From Tieghemostelium lacteum (lineage: Eukaryota > Evosea > Eumycetozoa > Dictyosteliales > Raperosteliaceae): a stretch of DNA of 64,000 nt. The translations under genes were made by a program, and so were the position numbers. The notes under the pieces are model-generated. The model was given only the letters and a program-made list of their open reading frames with translations, had not been told where the DNA came from and ran no database searches. The stretch spans positions 534,735-598,734 of the forward strand of contig LODT01000028.1 in the NCBI GenBank assembly GCA_001606155.1, in the 5' to 3' direction. Shown piece by piece: positions 31,883-44,903 of this stretch. Position 1 is the stretch's first letter, and the number at the start of each line of letters is the position of its first letter.

Positions 31883-34535
31883 TTACTTTTGTTCCAATTT
31901 GTTTTGTGTTTCTTCAAGTTTTTGTTGTTTTTTTTCATAATATTGTTGTTGTAGTAGTTTGTTGTGCTCTACTCTCACTTTTTTAGCTTCAATAAAAGCC
32001 TTTGCTTTTAGTTGGTTCTTTCTCTTTTTATCAGCTTTTTTGTTCTTTTCTTCTAGGTACTCTCTACGTTTTCTTGGCTCCATTAATAATATATTCTTTA
32101 AAGATTTCATTGGTTTACCATCTTCACCAATTACATGTTGATAGTTGAGTGTTTGTGTACGTGGTTGATGCTTCTTTAGAATTTTGAAATTCAAAGCCTC
32201 TGAAATTCTTTCACTTAACTCTATAGATACATTTTGAGCCTCTAGTGTTTTTGTGAAATTTTCATATTTTTGAGCTAACCATAGATAGCAGTCTACAATG
32301 TTATAAAGATTCTCTAGGTTCTCTAGATACTCTGATAAATGTTGACGATAGAATCCCAATCCTTTCATGTTTGGCAGTTCTGGAACATCAATAAGGAATG
32401 GAACTTCTTCACCACTTTCAATATATTTTGCAAATAATTGTAAATACTCTTTGGCATATGGATTGGTATTGGAAATGGGTGCCAACAGGAAATTAAATTT
32501 ATCTTTAATTGGAAGATCAATGTGATCTATCAGTGTGAGAATTTCAATTTTCTTATCAAAACTCTCGAGGAAATACAATTCATCCAAATTGGTATATTCA
32601 ATGAAATTACTCAGCAACTCTGAGAATGAATAGTTACTGTTATCTTCATGTTTGGAGAATAGTTCCAATTGTTGATATTGAGGGAACACTGCAGCACGTT
32701 CTGATGCTATATTTGATGAATCCAGTGCCTTTCCAATAGCCTCCAAATCCCTTCTTTCAAAAGATGTTACCAAACCTTTTGCCTTCTCATCTGACTTATA
32801 TCTACCAGCTCTACCAGCAATCTGCTTAATCTCACTATCATAGAGATTTCTTTGATTTTCACCATCAAATTTCATCATACTACTAAATATAATTCTTTTA
32901 ATATTTAAATTGATACCCATACCTATAGCATCGGTTGCTAATAGGATATCAAATTCCTCTTCATTAAAGAGCTTTGCTTGGTTGACCCTTGTAAGTGGTG
33001 GTAAAGGTCCGTAGACAACACCACACTTGTACCCATATTTCTTCTCAAAGAGATCTTTCATCTCCAGTATCTTCTTTCTGGTAAATGCAATAACACAATC
33101 ACCTTTCTTCAATTCCTTTGGTTTTGGAATCTTTGGAGATAGTCTCAGTTCAGCAAGTCTTTCATAGTTCTTAATCTCCATAGAGTCACCGGTAATTGCA
33201 CATATCTTTTGAACTAAATTCACAGCTGTATTGTCACCACAGAGGTGCACCTCAGCAGCTGGAACACCAAGAATAGCTTTAGTCCACGCCCAACCTCTCT
33301 GCAAATCCGATACCATTTGAAACTCATCAATAACAGCAACTTCCACCATTTGATCCGTACTCAAAGTTTCAATAGTGCATGCAGTGTGATTAGCATCCTT
33401 ATCGATAATCTTTGTCTGTCCAGTCATAAGATTACATGAAATTCCTTTATCTATAATCTTATCATAAACTTCATGTGCCAGTAATCTCAAAGGACCACAA
33501 TAGACACCAGATTCAGCTTCTGTCAATCTCTTTAATGCATTAAATGTCTTACCACTATTTGTTGGACCGACATGAAGTACAAAATGTCTCTTATACTTTC
33601 TAGCCTCTGGAAACCAACTATGAGGATACTTTAAATTTGCCAACTCCTCTACCAAAGTATTCTTATCTTTTGTTGCCCAATTTGATCTATAATGATCCCT
33701 CAAATGTACAATTAAATGTTTTCTAACACTATTATCAATCTTCATAGTATGTAGTGTCTTTGGGGATGTAACTGCCAATTCACTTATAAAACTATCCAAA
33801 AACATATCCATCTTTTCACCTTCCAATGGAATATCTACATTAAAATCCTCTATAATCTGTTTAAATATATCTTTACTTGATAACTCTTGTGTATCATGTG
33901 CATATTCCTCTAAAATTAAAAACTATTAGTTTTCAACTTTTATAATTTGTGAACAATTCATATATAGACATACTCTTTACAATGTGTAATGATATATTTT
34001 TACTATTCATTTGATTTAACTTTAAATTTCTTGGTAGATTTTGTCCATCATTATCAGTACATATAAATGTTTTTAATCTAATCAGTTTTATACCAGAATC
34101 AAAATTACCATAAAAGAACTTTGGTGTCATTATAGTTTGAATATCAGTGTTACTTGGTAAGGTTAATGTATATTTTTTCTTTAAAAATGTGATATCTATT
34201 GTAATGCTTTCTTCTCCTTCATTATTATTATTTTTATTATGTGTATTTACATCTTTTGTTGTTGGATTGATAAGAGGTTGAAATGTATTTAAAAGTGAAT
34301 CTTGAATGGAATTTTCAGAAGTAGTATTGGTAATGTTATTGCTATTTAGTGTACTATAGTGATTAGTTAACAAAAGTTTACTGTAATTTGAACTTAATAG
34401 GTTTTTACTGCCACTAATACTACTGAAACTAATAATGCTATTACTATGATTGGTGAGATTTGGTATTAAACATTTCTTAATTAGATTGATGTTATTGTAT
34501 TTCAGAATTTGGTTATTTTGTAGTATTCGTAACAT
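31883..34535 (-). CDS. suv3: Mitochondrial ATP-dependent RNA helicase SUV3
   Basis: Two exons: 34535-33974 and 33909-31883, joined over a 64-bp intron (GTATGT...TTAG), giving 862 residues. Exon 1 begins with a Leu/Asn/Lys/Ser-rich stretch lacking acidic residues, a plausible mitochondrial targeting peptide. The helicase core shows motif I HVGPTNSGKTF, YCGPLRLLAHEVYD, motif II VIDEFQM, GDNTAV, DILLATDAIGMGINL and QIAGRAGRY. The SUV3 C-terminal helical domain follows, and a Lys/Glu-rich, Gln-rich tail ends the protein. SUV3 unwinds RNA and, with a 3'-5' exonuclease, degrades and surveils mitochondrial transcripts. The frame's apparent start near 33826 is inside exon 2 and is not a true start. 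Confidence 0.93.
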
Positions 34536-35044
34536 TGCGGTAATCAGTTACGAAGCTTCAATGAAAAAAATTTTTTTAAAATAATAAAAAAGATCTTTAT
34601 TATATTAATAAATAATGTCAGTTGTAAAACTGACATCTTGTCAAAATTATTGGAATTGAGTGAATTGGTAATTTACACATTTTCAAATAAAAAAAAGATA
34701 TTTTTTTGATTGAGATAAAAAAAAAAAGATATTTATTTAACTGTACAAAGTAGAAAATGAATTATTTTGTTTAGAAAATAATAACAATTTCCTGAGTTTA
34801 AATAGATCAACAAGATAAGAGTGTAATACCCCATTTCCTACCAGTCTATGTTTTGAGTTTACTATTTACAAGAGTTTCAAATTTACATTTAATAATAAGG
34901 TGTTGATGCATTGGCAATGGCAACTGTCACTACTATTATTAATAATTATTGTTATTATATTGTCCTCCAAAAAGGAGATGTAAAATTATAAAATTGGGTG
35001 TGATTAGATTGGATTCCATATATATAATGTGCACACAATAGCTA
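34536..35044. other. Intergenic spacer
   Basis: A/T-rich DNA upstream of SUV3 and downstream of the small Ser-rich gene. It contains A runs near 34720 and no open frame or recognisable element. Confidence 0.4.
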
Positions 35045-35377
35045 TTATAAGCTTCCAGCTTCAACAACTTGTAACATTCTAAAATAAGAAGACTCCTTGT
35101 CCTTATTTTGATTTTGAATGTCCATTGATGTGGATCGAGAGAAAAGTCCGTCCATAGATGATGTCAATGAGGTTCTGTGTGATAGCAAGTTTGTAGAACT
35201 TGTATTTGGAGATGAAGGGGTAGAAGATAGCATTGGTGGGCTAATTGGACTCTCCATAGATGATGTGCTATTGCTTCTGGTAAAAAAGTCTAAAACATAT
35301 TAATATTAATAATCTAAATTCATGTAACTAAGAGTGATATTGTATATATATTTATACATACTTAAGAATGATGACAT
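35045..35377 (-). CDS. Small Ser/Thr-rich protein
   Basis: Two exons: a 16-nt first exon (35377-35362, MSSFL) and 35289-35045, with a 72-bp GTATGT...TTTTAG intron, giving 86 residues. The sequence is rich in Ser, Thr, Pro and Asn (SPISPPMLSSTPSSPNTSST). It has several Arg-Ser/Thr-Ser sites that could be phosphorylated (SHRTSLTSS, FSRSTS) and ends YFRMLQVVEAGSL. It has no membrane segment or zinc site. I recognise no family. A tiny first exon with good splice signals and clean phase supports a real gene. Confidence 0.6.
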
Positions 35378-36756
35378 GTTATTGAATTATTAAAGTTTTA
35401 CTTAGGAAGTGTAATTAAATTGTAAATAGAGACTATGAGTTTTTAATTCCTTATCTGTTGAATTGTTGTTGGTTTGAAATTAAAAATGAAAAGAAAAATT
35501 TTTTTTAATTAATAAAGGAAAATTTTTAATACCCCTTCACCCCTAAAAATGTTGCTTACCTTTTTTTTAATTGATTTGTGTGTGTGTGTTTGTGTGAAGA
35601 AATTATTGACAAGAGTGAGTTGATGTGTAATAAAATTATTAAAAATGAAAAAAAAAAATATATAAATTATAAAAAAAAAGATATTATCAATTTATTATAA
35701 TTACCATTTGTCCAAAAAAAGGAATTTTTTCGCGATATTTTCAGATGATTTTTATGAAAAAGATTTTAATTTGACAGGCATAATGACATTTCCACCCCTG
35801 AGTAACCAAAAAAATTTAGTTTTTTTTTTTGAAAATTATATTCTAGATCACATAAATGGTTATCAATCTCAACACTATACAACATTCTATCATTATCGAA
35901 TATAAGAATACCTATAAATTCATTTGAAAAAAAAAAAATTTTTATAACATACTAATATTCCAATATTATAATCTCTATTGGGGTGATAAATACATCATTA
36001 AAAACAACAAATGGGGTGGGGGTGAAATGGTAATGGGGTTCATGTGTATAATAAATAGTGTGGTTGCGGTAACACATGTGTGATCATCAATGAGTTCAAT
36101 TGAAAATCAGTTAAAAGTTCCAACTGAAACTAACAACATACATAAAAGGAGGAGTGTGTTAAATTTTCTATTTAAATTCAAATACAAATTAAATTTGGGT
36201 ATGACTGTTCATTGTATAAAGTTTCTATAGTTCAATGGTATAGAGAGTGTATGTGTGTTATACATTTTAGTTTAAACACATTAAAAAAAAAAGGTTTTAA
36301 TCACAGCGAATTCAATTCAAGAGTGAGAATTAAAACAACAATACCGCCAATTAATGTGGTGGTAGTAGTGTTAATTTAATTTTAATTGGGATTATAAATA
36401 AAAATATATATTTTGTTTTTGTTGGGTTATTTGAACATTGTTAATTACTTTTTGACCTTCACACTTTTAGTTTGATGTTTTAAAACAATAATCAAATCTA
36501 GATAATCAATTTTGCATTAATTAATTTTAAATAAAAAATATAAAAAAATTCAAAAAATTATTTTGATTGATTTCTTTCGGTGTGCCAACAGGTACTAAAA
36601 AAATTAACGTTAATTTCGATAAATGCTTTGATCAATTTAGAGTGAGGCTTTTTTTTTAAATGCCTCTTTAAAATTAAGATTCTCTCACTAAATTCTTTAA
36701 TTTTTTTTGTTGAGATCAAATAGAATTAGAGATAAAACAATTTTTAAATATATAGA
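35378..36756. promoter_or_regulatory. Long divergent promoter region
   Basis: About 1.4 kb between the small Ser-rich gene (minus) and the EGF-repeat gene (plus). It contains a GT repeat near 35577-35597, many A/T runs and a G-rich block at 36011-36082 (GGGGTGGGGGTG, GTGTGGTTGCGG). No open frame looks real; one near 35708 has neither start nor conserved sequence. The size and G-rich content suit a developmentally regulated promoter. Confidence 0.45.
36011..36082 (+). promoter_or_regulatory. G/GT-rich block (G-box-like)
   Basis: Contains ATGGGGTGGGGGTG, AATGGGG, GTGTGGTTGCGG and CACATGTGTG within 70 bases of otherwise A/T-rich spacer, about 680 bases before the EGF-repeat gene. Composition resembles dictyostelid G-boxes. 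The binding factor is inferred. Confidence 0.35.
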
Positions 36757-39700
36757 ATGGATACCAATTGTAGGGCTAGTCATTCTATAATTTTATTGTT
36801 TTTATTATTATTAATTAATATTAAATGTATTTATTTTTTGATTAAAAGAGGTATTGAAAGTGATGAAAAAAGACTAATTTATTTCTAAAACCAGGTTATA
36901 GTGCACTTCAAATTATCGATGTGACTGATGGCACTAAAATCAAAAACTATCCATTGGATGGATCTGGTTTTTGTACATTTGAATTAATGATATATTTGGA
37001 TTCGGATAATGAATATTATAGTGATTATACATTTCCAAATTCCATTCAGGTTCAACAATATCTTAAAGATTTTAAAAAAACAATAACTAGAGTTACCTAT
37101 ACTCTCAATATTGGTTATTCACTTGCACTAATATCTGTTACTCCAGATGGTCAAGCAACAGTCTCTCATTATTTAGAAACTGCATATCCATGTTATCGTA
37201 TGTATATATATTTTTTTTAACCCTAACACTTTTTATCTAATTTATATAAATAACTCTCTATTAAAATGAACTATAGCAAAACCTGCATTATCATCACTTA
37301 AACAAACACCAACAGTTAGTAAAAATATGGTTGGTGATTATATTGTATTTTTAGAGTTTCTAGATTCAATTTCAGCAGATTTTGATTATCTAACTATAAG
37401 TGATTGGCAGATATCCTCTAATTGGAATGTAAAATTACTAAAAAATACATTTGCTAACAAACAAGGTCTACTATTGCAATTTACTCTTAAATCCAATTCA
37501 AATCCATCGAATATAATGCTAAATATTGCAGGTAGTGGAATTCAAATACCAGTAGATGCATTCTCACAAGTGTCACCATTTACAAGTGAAACTGCAACTA
37601 TATTGACATTCTATTTACCTACTGGATACTGGACTGATATGGATCAAGTCTATGGAACATTCTCTTTGAATACTAGTTTTGTGGGTAATAATACCTGTTT
37701 TAAATTCACAGATTCTCTCGATGATACAGTCTATTCCGATGACACATTTCCAATTTATAACACACCTGGTAGTGTTGTTGTGTATTTAGGTAGAGGTAGT
37801 AAATTTGGTAATGATGATCAACCACAAAGTGGATTAAAGCTATACCAATTCTCGAATGAGTCTAGTAGAATTGTAAATACCGAGCTTAGCTATGGTACTC
37901 TTATTACACCTACTTATCAACCTGCACCAAATACAATGAACGGTGCTGACAATCTCACTTTGAATTTAACTTGTATTTTGAATTGTGTATTGTTATCACC
38001 ATTTGGTCAATGTGATGCTAGTGGTGAATGTACATGTTCTCAAGGTGTACGTATAGGTGATGGTTTGTTATCCTTTGGGTGTACCCAATCATGTGGTCTT
38101 CCATGTACCTCTACAATGTATGGATTCTGTAATAGTACTACTGGATCTTGTAATTGCACTCAAGGAACTTTGGCAGGTGATGGGTATACATGTATACAAG
38201 ATTGTTACCCACCTTGTCAGAATGGTACTTGTAATGCTGGTGTTTGTCAATGCAATTCACCAGGTGTACTAAACATGAACGGTTACCAATGTGACTTCAC
38301 TTGCATGCAACCTTGTGATTCTGCTCATGGATTTTGTAATTTAACAACTGGACAATGTCAATGTAATACCGGTACATTGGATGGCAATGGGTATACTTGT
38401 AACGTGCCATGCAATCCACCTTGTCAGAATGGTACTTGTGGTGCAGGTGGAGTTTGTGGGTGTCCTGCAGGTTCGTCTTTAAATGGTAATGGCTACCAAT
38501 GTGATTTCCCATGTGCTCAGACTTGCTCTTCATTTGGATTTTGTAATACTACTTTAGGTAGCTGTCAATGTAATCAAGGAACTTTGGACACCGATGGAGT
38601 TACATGCCTTGTGAATTGCCCTTCACCTTGTAATGGAGGGTATTGTGATATGACTCTAGGAGAATGCAAATGTAACTCACCTGGATACTTGGATGGTGAT
38701 GGACACACTTGTATATTCCCTTGTGAAACTCCATGTATTCCACCAGGGTTCTGTAATGGAAGTATTCCCGCTTGTCAATCACCATACTCATGTGAGGAGA
38801 CTTATGGAAGTGATGGTGTATGTACTTGTGCACCACCTAGAACTCTATCATCCAATGGATACAGTTGTGAAACAACAACTACAAACTGTGCATATAATTG
38901 TATAAACTACTGTGATTACTCTTCTGGAAATTGCGTACCTTTTACTACTTGTCAACAATTTACAGAAGGTGATGGTAGCTGCAGTTGTCATACTGGTACA
39001 CTTCAACCTGATGGATATTCCTGCTTATCACTTACATGTAACCCAAGTTGTCAAGGTACATGTTCCCTTGAAACTGAATATATCTGTGTTTGTCCATACG
39101 GATACCGTCTTCAAAATGACGGATACACATGTACTAATATCGACGAATGTCAAGAACAACTCGACCAATGTCAATACCAATGTATTGATAACACACCTGG
39201 ATATGACTGTTCATGTCCACCTAACTATGACCTTGTAAATCAATATCAATGTCAATTTAATGATCCATGTCCCTCAATGAATTGTGAAACCAACTGTGGA
39301 TATAATGAGACTCTAAACCAAGCATTCTGTTACTGTTCACATGGATACAGAATTGGAGTTGATGGTAGATCATGTGAAGCTATCAACCCATGTGTTGATG
39401 ATCCTAATCTATGTACCCAATGTAGAATGACATCACCAGGATCCTATGAATGTTACTGCGACCAAGTAGACGAAATTCTCGCTCAAGATCAAAAGACTTG
39501 TATTAAAATCCACCAATGTTCCTATCAAAATGGTTTCTGTGAACAGGAATGTGAGAATGGTCAAGAATTTAATACTGTAAATTGCAGTTGTTCCGATTCA
39601 GATTATAAACTAAATCCTGATAATCAAACATGTTCTCTAATTACACCTGAAGTATTATCAATTGAATATATACAAATTCCCAAAACTCAACAATCAGTAG

Positions 39701-42420
39701 TAGTAAGAATAGAGATAAAGTCCGATAAACCAATAAGACATATTAAAATGTCAAATTCTATTCACACCATCTATTTAGATGTATCTGATATTACATTTGG
39801 TGATGATTTACATGGTATCTATGAACGTCGTTTAGATCTAGTTAATATCCCCACTGATGACTTTGTATTCACAATAACCACCGAATCAACTGTCCTGGTA
39901 TTGAATGATAAAATATTTAATATCAATGCAGTTTACAAATCCATTCCAAAGTACCCTTGTGCTGTATCTTTTGATCCTTCCATGATTAGTGATTTCCAAT
40001 TCCACACCAGTTCAGCTATAGAATTGTCAACTTCTAGTGGCACCCAAAGACTTACTTTTAAGATTGTAGGAGGACAAGATATTCCAACTTCTTGCACACC
40101 TAGAGTTATTGTATACCCATCTAATATACCATCAAGTTTGAAATACTTAGACTCACAATCACCATCACCTAAAAGTTCATTGGTATTCTATGGTAAATGG
40201 GATGTTACACTGTCAAGATACCAAATTGATATGCAACTTCCAGCTAGACTCTATCCAGGTCTAATTGACTATACACTGGTCCTTGGTAGCAGTCAATTCA
40301 CAAGTTCAGTTCTCTATCAATTCTTAGGTTCTTCATCTCAATTTTCAGTCTACAGTTCAGAACCATACCAAATGCCTCTTACTATATCTGCTATTCACCC
40401 ATTCCCTTCTAATCAAATTGTAATTCCATCTGGATCAGCTCCAGTTGACATTGGATTCAAAATTGAAATTTCAGAATCTCCTAATGGTTTCAAGAGTGGT
40501 AGAGTTCAAATTGTCTCTGAAAAAGATCTCAATGGCTATTGGTTTGATATTACAAATGTAAATCAAACTCTTACAATAACCATTCCAAATAGTATCTGTA
40601 GAAACCAAGTATTCAGATTGAAAACTGTTAGACTTGAAGATGGATCTGGACATGTTTCTGATAGTTCCATATCACACTATATCAATCCATTAATGGTTGT
40701 AACACCTGTACCAACCATTGAATTAATATGTCAAAGTGGTATTTCATATGACTTTGAAGCACCAAAGATTACTCAATTCACTCTCAGTAAAACTTCAGTT
40801 GATGTAGGTTCAAGTACACCTCAATCCATTACATTCACAATGAAATTAGTTGATGAACTATCTGGTATAAATCCAAGACTTCTTCCATCTGTTCTATTAG
40901 GTTCTGCAGTTAGTGACAATACCTTTTCTGTACCTTGCAAATTTGATTCTGTAGTTAGTAACACCACAGTCATTCTTAAATGTACATCTGTTCTACCATA
41001 TGGATTTGCCCACCCAAGTAGCATACAAATCTCAGTAATTGATATCTACGATAACCTTCTCAATATGAGAACTTATAGCTCATTAGACCTATCCACTGCA
41101 CTCCTTCCTAACTCATTAAACACCACCAACTCTAAATTACCTAGACTTGATACACTACAAATCTCAGGTGATGTTATGACTCTACATGGCCAGAGATTAA
41201 TCAGAGATTTCCTCAGAAATACTACAAACTATCAAGTAAAAGTTGATTATCATGATGGACAAGGTTACAGAACTACACCAGTTATCTTTGCCTCTGGTTT
41301 AGAAATTCAATGTAGACTACTTATGACCAATACACCAGTAACTGTATTCCTACAATATAATAATATTAGATCTAACCAGGTAGAATATAGCCAACCCCAG
41401 TGTCCATCTGCTAATGGTTTAGTATGTAATGGTAGAGGTGTTTGTCAGGTATCTACTCTAGAGTGTCTATGTCAGGTACCATATAGTGGAATAGATTGCA
41501 CTAGTGAGATTGTAATGATACCTAAACCTATAATGTCAGAAACCAAGCCATCCATGAGTAGTGACTACCAAGTAACCGACTCAAATAGTGGCAAAACTAT
41601 TCATTTGGTATCTGATATTTCTATACACTCTCTACTGGAACTAGACGTGAATAAACAAAAGAAACAAGAGTTCATATTCGACCAGTGGACTAGAACTGTA
41701 ATATCACCAAAACAGGATCAGTACAGTTACACTCTACCTAATAAGACACCAATTACAGTTACAGTTACATGGTTTGACCAAGAATCAACCCTTCAATTTG
41801 CCAATAGATCAGTTAATATGAAACCATCCTCAGTTAAATATAATATAAGTATTGGTAAATACCCATTCGCAAGTCAACTTAATTCACTTCAATTGGTAAT
41901 GTCAAGTCAATTCCAAACTGATCAGACTGGTGACTCATGTTCCAAACAGTCATTTAACACTGATGAACAACAAGAGAATGAATATATGAAATTACAAGTC
42001 AACCAACATTCACTCTATGGAAGATTCATTAAAAGAGCTATAGTAGACACTAACAGAGTTGTCATGTTATCAAGTCAACCAATTCAAAGTGAATCCTCAG
42101 CCAATAGTTCAAAATCATTAATTGGTATTAACATTCCACATTACAATGACAACTTACTTATCGATCCTGATTTCTCAGTTTTAGTTGAAACCAAACCAGT
42201 AGCTAAAGACGACACTGAATCAACTTGTGGAACATCTTCAGAATCAGATACTAAATCAGGTCTCTCCGCATCTCAAATTGCAGGTATAGCTATTGGTTGT
42301 GGTTTAGTTCTCATTGGTGCCATTGTAATTATATCCGCTCTGGTATTCAAGAGATTCAGACACTCTAAAGTTGTTCTCACTGTCAGAGGCAAACTTTCAA
42401 GATCTCTCAGTAAATTCTAA
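36757..42420 (+). CDS. Large EGF-repeat cell-surface protein (ComC-like family)
   Basis: Three exons: 36757-36826, 36895-37197 and 37277-42420, giving 1838 residues. Exon 1 is a signal peptide (SIILLFLLLLINIK). An extracellular beta-rich N-terminal region of about 380 residues follows. Then come some 12-15 Cys-rich EGF-like modules (37970-39640). These include a run of near repeats with CNPPCQNGTC, CQCN and DGYTC cores, and one calcium-binding-type unit (NIDECQEQLDQCQYQC). The next 600 residues are beta-sandwich-like. A late EGF (CNGRGVCQVSTLECLC) is followed by a domain common to this family. A single membrane helix (AGIAIGCGLVLIGAIVIISALVF) and a basic 23-residue tail end the protein. Dictyostelids have many such proteins; ComC acts in developmental signalling and adhesion. 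The exact orthologue and ligand are unknown. Confidence 0.82.
37970..39640 (+). repeat. Tandem EGF-like coding repeats
   Basis: Successive modules of about 30-45 residues share a CxxxCxxGxC ... CxCxxGxL/xxxGYxC pattern. Several neighbours are close copies (for example the units around 38200-38260 and 38400-38460 both begin with a PPCQNGTC core). This points to recent internal duplication and possible copy-number variation between strains. Confidence 0.7.
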
Positions 42421-42513
42421 ATTTATAATAAAACCACTCATCATTCCCCCTCTTTGTCACCTCGACTTCCGATTAATTATATTATTGCACAAAGTAAATT
42501 TTGATTTAATTTA

Positions 42514-43522
42514 TTATCTACCAACTACACCTAATGCAAAGTTGGTTTGAGGATCAGCAGTAAATGATTGTACAGCCTCTAATATTTGATTAATCTTTGT
42601 TTGTACCTCTCTGAGATCAGATACATATAATAATCTCAAAATGGTTGCTGCAGTTGTCATCTTGTCATTTCCTAAATCTGAAAAACCCAGTGGATAAATA
42701 TTATTGTTTACAATTTCTGATGTACTATTATCATTACTATTATTATTATTATTATTATTTGTTGTGGTTGTAGTTGTAGTTGTAGTCTTTGTTGTATTAT
42801 CTTTTTCTTTAATAACTAGATTTGGTAAATCATCAAATTTTCTTTCAGCAATACGCACTATAATCTAAACATAAACATTTAATGTCAATATATATTCATA
42901 GTTTTTATAATTCTAATACCAACTTTTAAAATTTTCAAATAACTCTTTTCATCAGTAACTTTAATATTGAATAATTGAGCCAATTTAAAAATGGCTTGTG
43001 TTAATTCCTCTTGACTACATGTAGATTGTTTTAATTTCATTTTTTGTAGACATTTATATTTAGTTTCATGAATCTGTTCGGCTGTATTTTGATGTTTATA
43101 AAGTGTTAATATGGATATTATATTACCATGAACTAACTCTAGGATATAATTACAATTTTCTTTATAATATGATTTAATTGCTAATGTGCTTAGAAGATCT
43201 AAGATATGTTCCTTGTTTTTCATATCTGATAGATCTTTTGATAGAGATGAAACTTGATTTCTACTTAAAAACTCTAAAAATACTGGTTCCCATCCATCAT
43301 TTACTGTCAACAGATTCTCTTTGTTTTCGATATTTATCCAATTATTAAAGTATTTATCAATCAAAAATGTTGTGATTCCTATAAATTGTTCTCTTGCTAT
43401 TGTTATTAAATAATTAGACTTTTTAACTTTAGATCTAGTATAGAGCTCATATATTTACACTCAAATTTAATGCTATTTGCATTTGGGTAGTGTAAAATCT
43501 TTAATTTTCTTGCTAATGACAT
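42514..43522 (-). CDS. RTRAF/hCLE (C14orf166) homologue
   Basis: Three exons: 43522-43459, 43396-42920 and 42857-42514, giving 294 residues. The first exon reads [20 protein letters not shown] like the hCLE start (RKLxALxY). The middle has a family-like [14 protein letters not shown] segment. The C-terminus is well conserved: [35 protein letters not shown] and [15 protein letters not shown] Thr/Asn-rich insert precedes it. In animals this protein is part of the tRNA-ligase complex with RtcB and DDX1 and of RNA-transport granules, and it binds RNA polymerase II. Here the role is inferred by homology. The gene ends 93 bases from the convergent EGF-repeat gene. Confidence 0.88.
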
Positions 43523-43672
43523 TGTGCAATGCTTTGATATTTCTAATATGAAATGATTTGAAATTTTTAAAAATAATCACAATAATTCAATTATTCCTTA
43601 TTTTTTAGCCAAATATGAAAAAGAAAAAATTTGGAACATCAATAATGATAACAACTATCTAAATGTTGTAAA

Positions 43673-44851
43673 TTAAAATTTAAATTTAGATGTTTTATTA
43701 TCTGTATTATTTTTATGATTTAAATTTTTACTACTACTTTTATCATCATTTAAAAATTGATCAAATTCATCTAATTTCAATTGTTTATGTTTTTGTTCAA
43801 TACCTTTTTCCTTATCCTTATCCTTGTCTGTAGTATTTTCATCTTTAAAAAACTTTCTCTTTTTGGAAGATTCCAATTGAAGATCAGCACCTTTATCTTG
43901 TTTTTCAAATAGCTTCATTAGCTCATCAGTTATCTGACTATCTGATTTCTTTTCATTTGTACTATGGAATATCTCTGAAATTGAATTTTTTATCAATTTA
44001 CTTTCATCTGATTCTGTTTTTGTTGTTGTAGTTTCTGTTGTGGTTGGGGGTGTAACATCGTTACTATGAATAATTTGATAATATTGTAATTTAAAATTAT
44101 CTAAAAGTTTCATTGAATCATAATGATACATTTGATTACTTAAAAATGGTATCATAGTTGAGACTTCCTCTGGTTTAAAATTACTTGGACTGTGACCATA
44201 ACAGAGATAGTAATTCTTTTTTTTACTAATTTTTAATTTTAATTCTTTATTTGAAAATAGTGCTGTATTGGTTTTTGATGAATAGTGAGTAAGGACAATC
44301 AAAGTATCATATCCAACGCCTAAAGACCATTGTTGAATTTCAGATTGTAGAAATAACAAGTTGGTCTTTGACCATGCATTCTGATCACGAATAGTACAAC
44401 TTTTAACTTGACCTGTTGTATCTTTGGTTTTAATAAATTCAAAATCTTTTTCAGTACTAGTAGGTGTTAAATAAGGCCACATGACAGAACCGACAACTCT
44501 CAGTCCTCTCATAGGCTGAATAGATGAATTATTTAGAAAATGAATATTCTGAAATTCACTTGATATCTGAGTCATTAATTGGTGTACTTGGTCCATTGTT
44601 ATACCACCTCCGTATTCCAAAGGTCCAGGAACTAAAAATATCTTAGTGAACTTATCAGTTAACAATGAAAGAAGCTTATAATAACTACTTTGTTTGTAGT
44701 CTGTCTCTATTGTTGCAATATTGCCTAATATACCCAATAGTGATGGCTCCTCATCTGGAAATTTTTGTAATTGGGTAGTTATCTTCTCAAATATCTCTAT
44801 TTCATTGAGTTCATTCAGATACAAATCGCTAATTGTTGATAATAAAGTCAT
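43673..44851 (-). CDS. Metallophosphoesterase-like protein with altered active site
   Basis: A single exon of 392 residues from ATG 44851; the frame stays open beyond this into the opposite gene's first exon, so the upstream ATG was not used. Segments resemble the calcineurin-like phosphoesterase fold in order: FLVPGPLEYGGG (where active enzymes have GNHE/D), LRVVGSVMWPYL, NAWSKTNLLFLQSEI, TLIVLTHYSS and CYGHSPSNF (where active enzymes have GHxH). The Asn-His of the GNH motif and the second His of GHxH are missing, so metal binding is probably lost. The last 130 residues are Thr/Lys/Asp-rich and disordered, with KKRKFF as a possible nuclear signal. The function is unknown. Its start lies 52 bases from a divergent gene. 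Confidence 0.5.
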   Translation of the reverse strand: MTLLSTISDLYLNELNEIEIFEKITTQLQKFPDEEPSLLGILGNIATIETDYKQSSYYKLLSLLTDKFTKIFLVPGPLEYGGGITMDQVHQLMTQISSEFQNIHFLNNSSIQPMRGLRVVGSVMWPYLTPTSTEKDFEFIKTKDTTGQVKSCTIRDQNAWSKTNLLFLQSEIQQWSLGVGYDTLIVLTHYSSKTNTALFSNKELKLKISKKKNYYLCYGHSPSNFKPEEVSTMIPFLSNQMYHYDSMKLLDNFKLQYYQIIHSNDVTPPTTTETTTTKTESDESKLIKNSISEIFHSTNEKKSDSQITDELMKLFEKQDKGADLQLESSKKRKFFKDENTTDKDKDKEKGIEQKHKQLKLDEFDQFLNDDKSSSKNLNHKNNTDNKTSKFKF

Positions 44852-44903
44852 TCCACAAAAATAATAATTTTTTTTTTTTATATCAAATTTACTCACCGAC
44901 GAA

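Noticed and set aside
35708-35905. Plus-strand 65-residue frame in the divergent spacer
   Set aside because: Phe/Tyr/Asn-rich translation running through T-runs; no sign of a true start.
36217-36290. tRNA-like D-arm (TAGTTCAATGGTATAGAG)
   Set aside because: No matching 3' acceptor strand, no T-arm with a TTCGANT-like loop, and the anticodon arm is not convincing.
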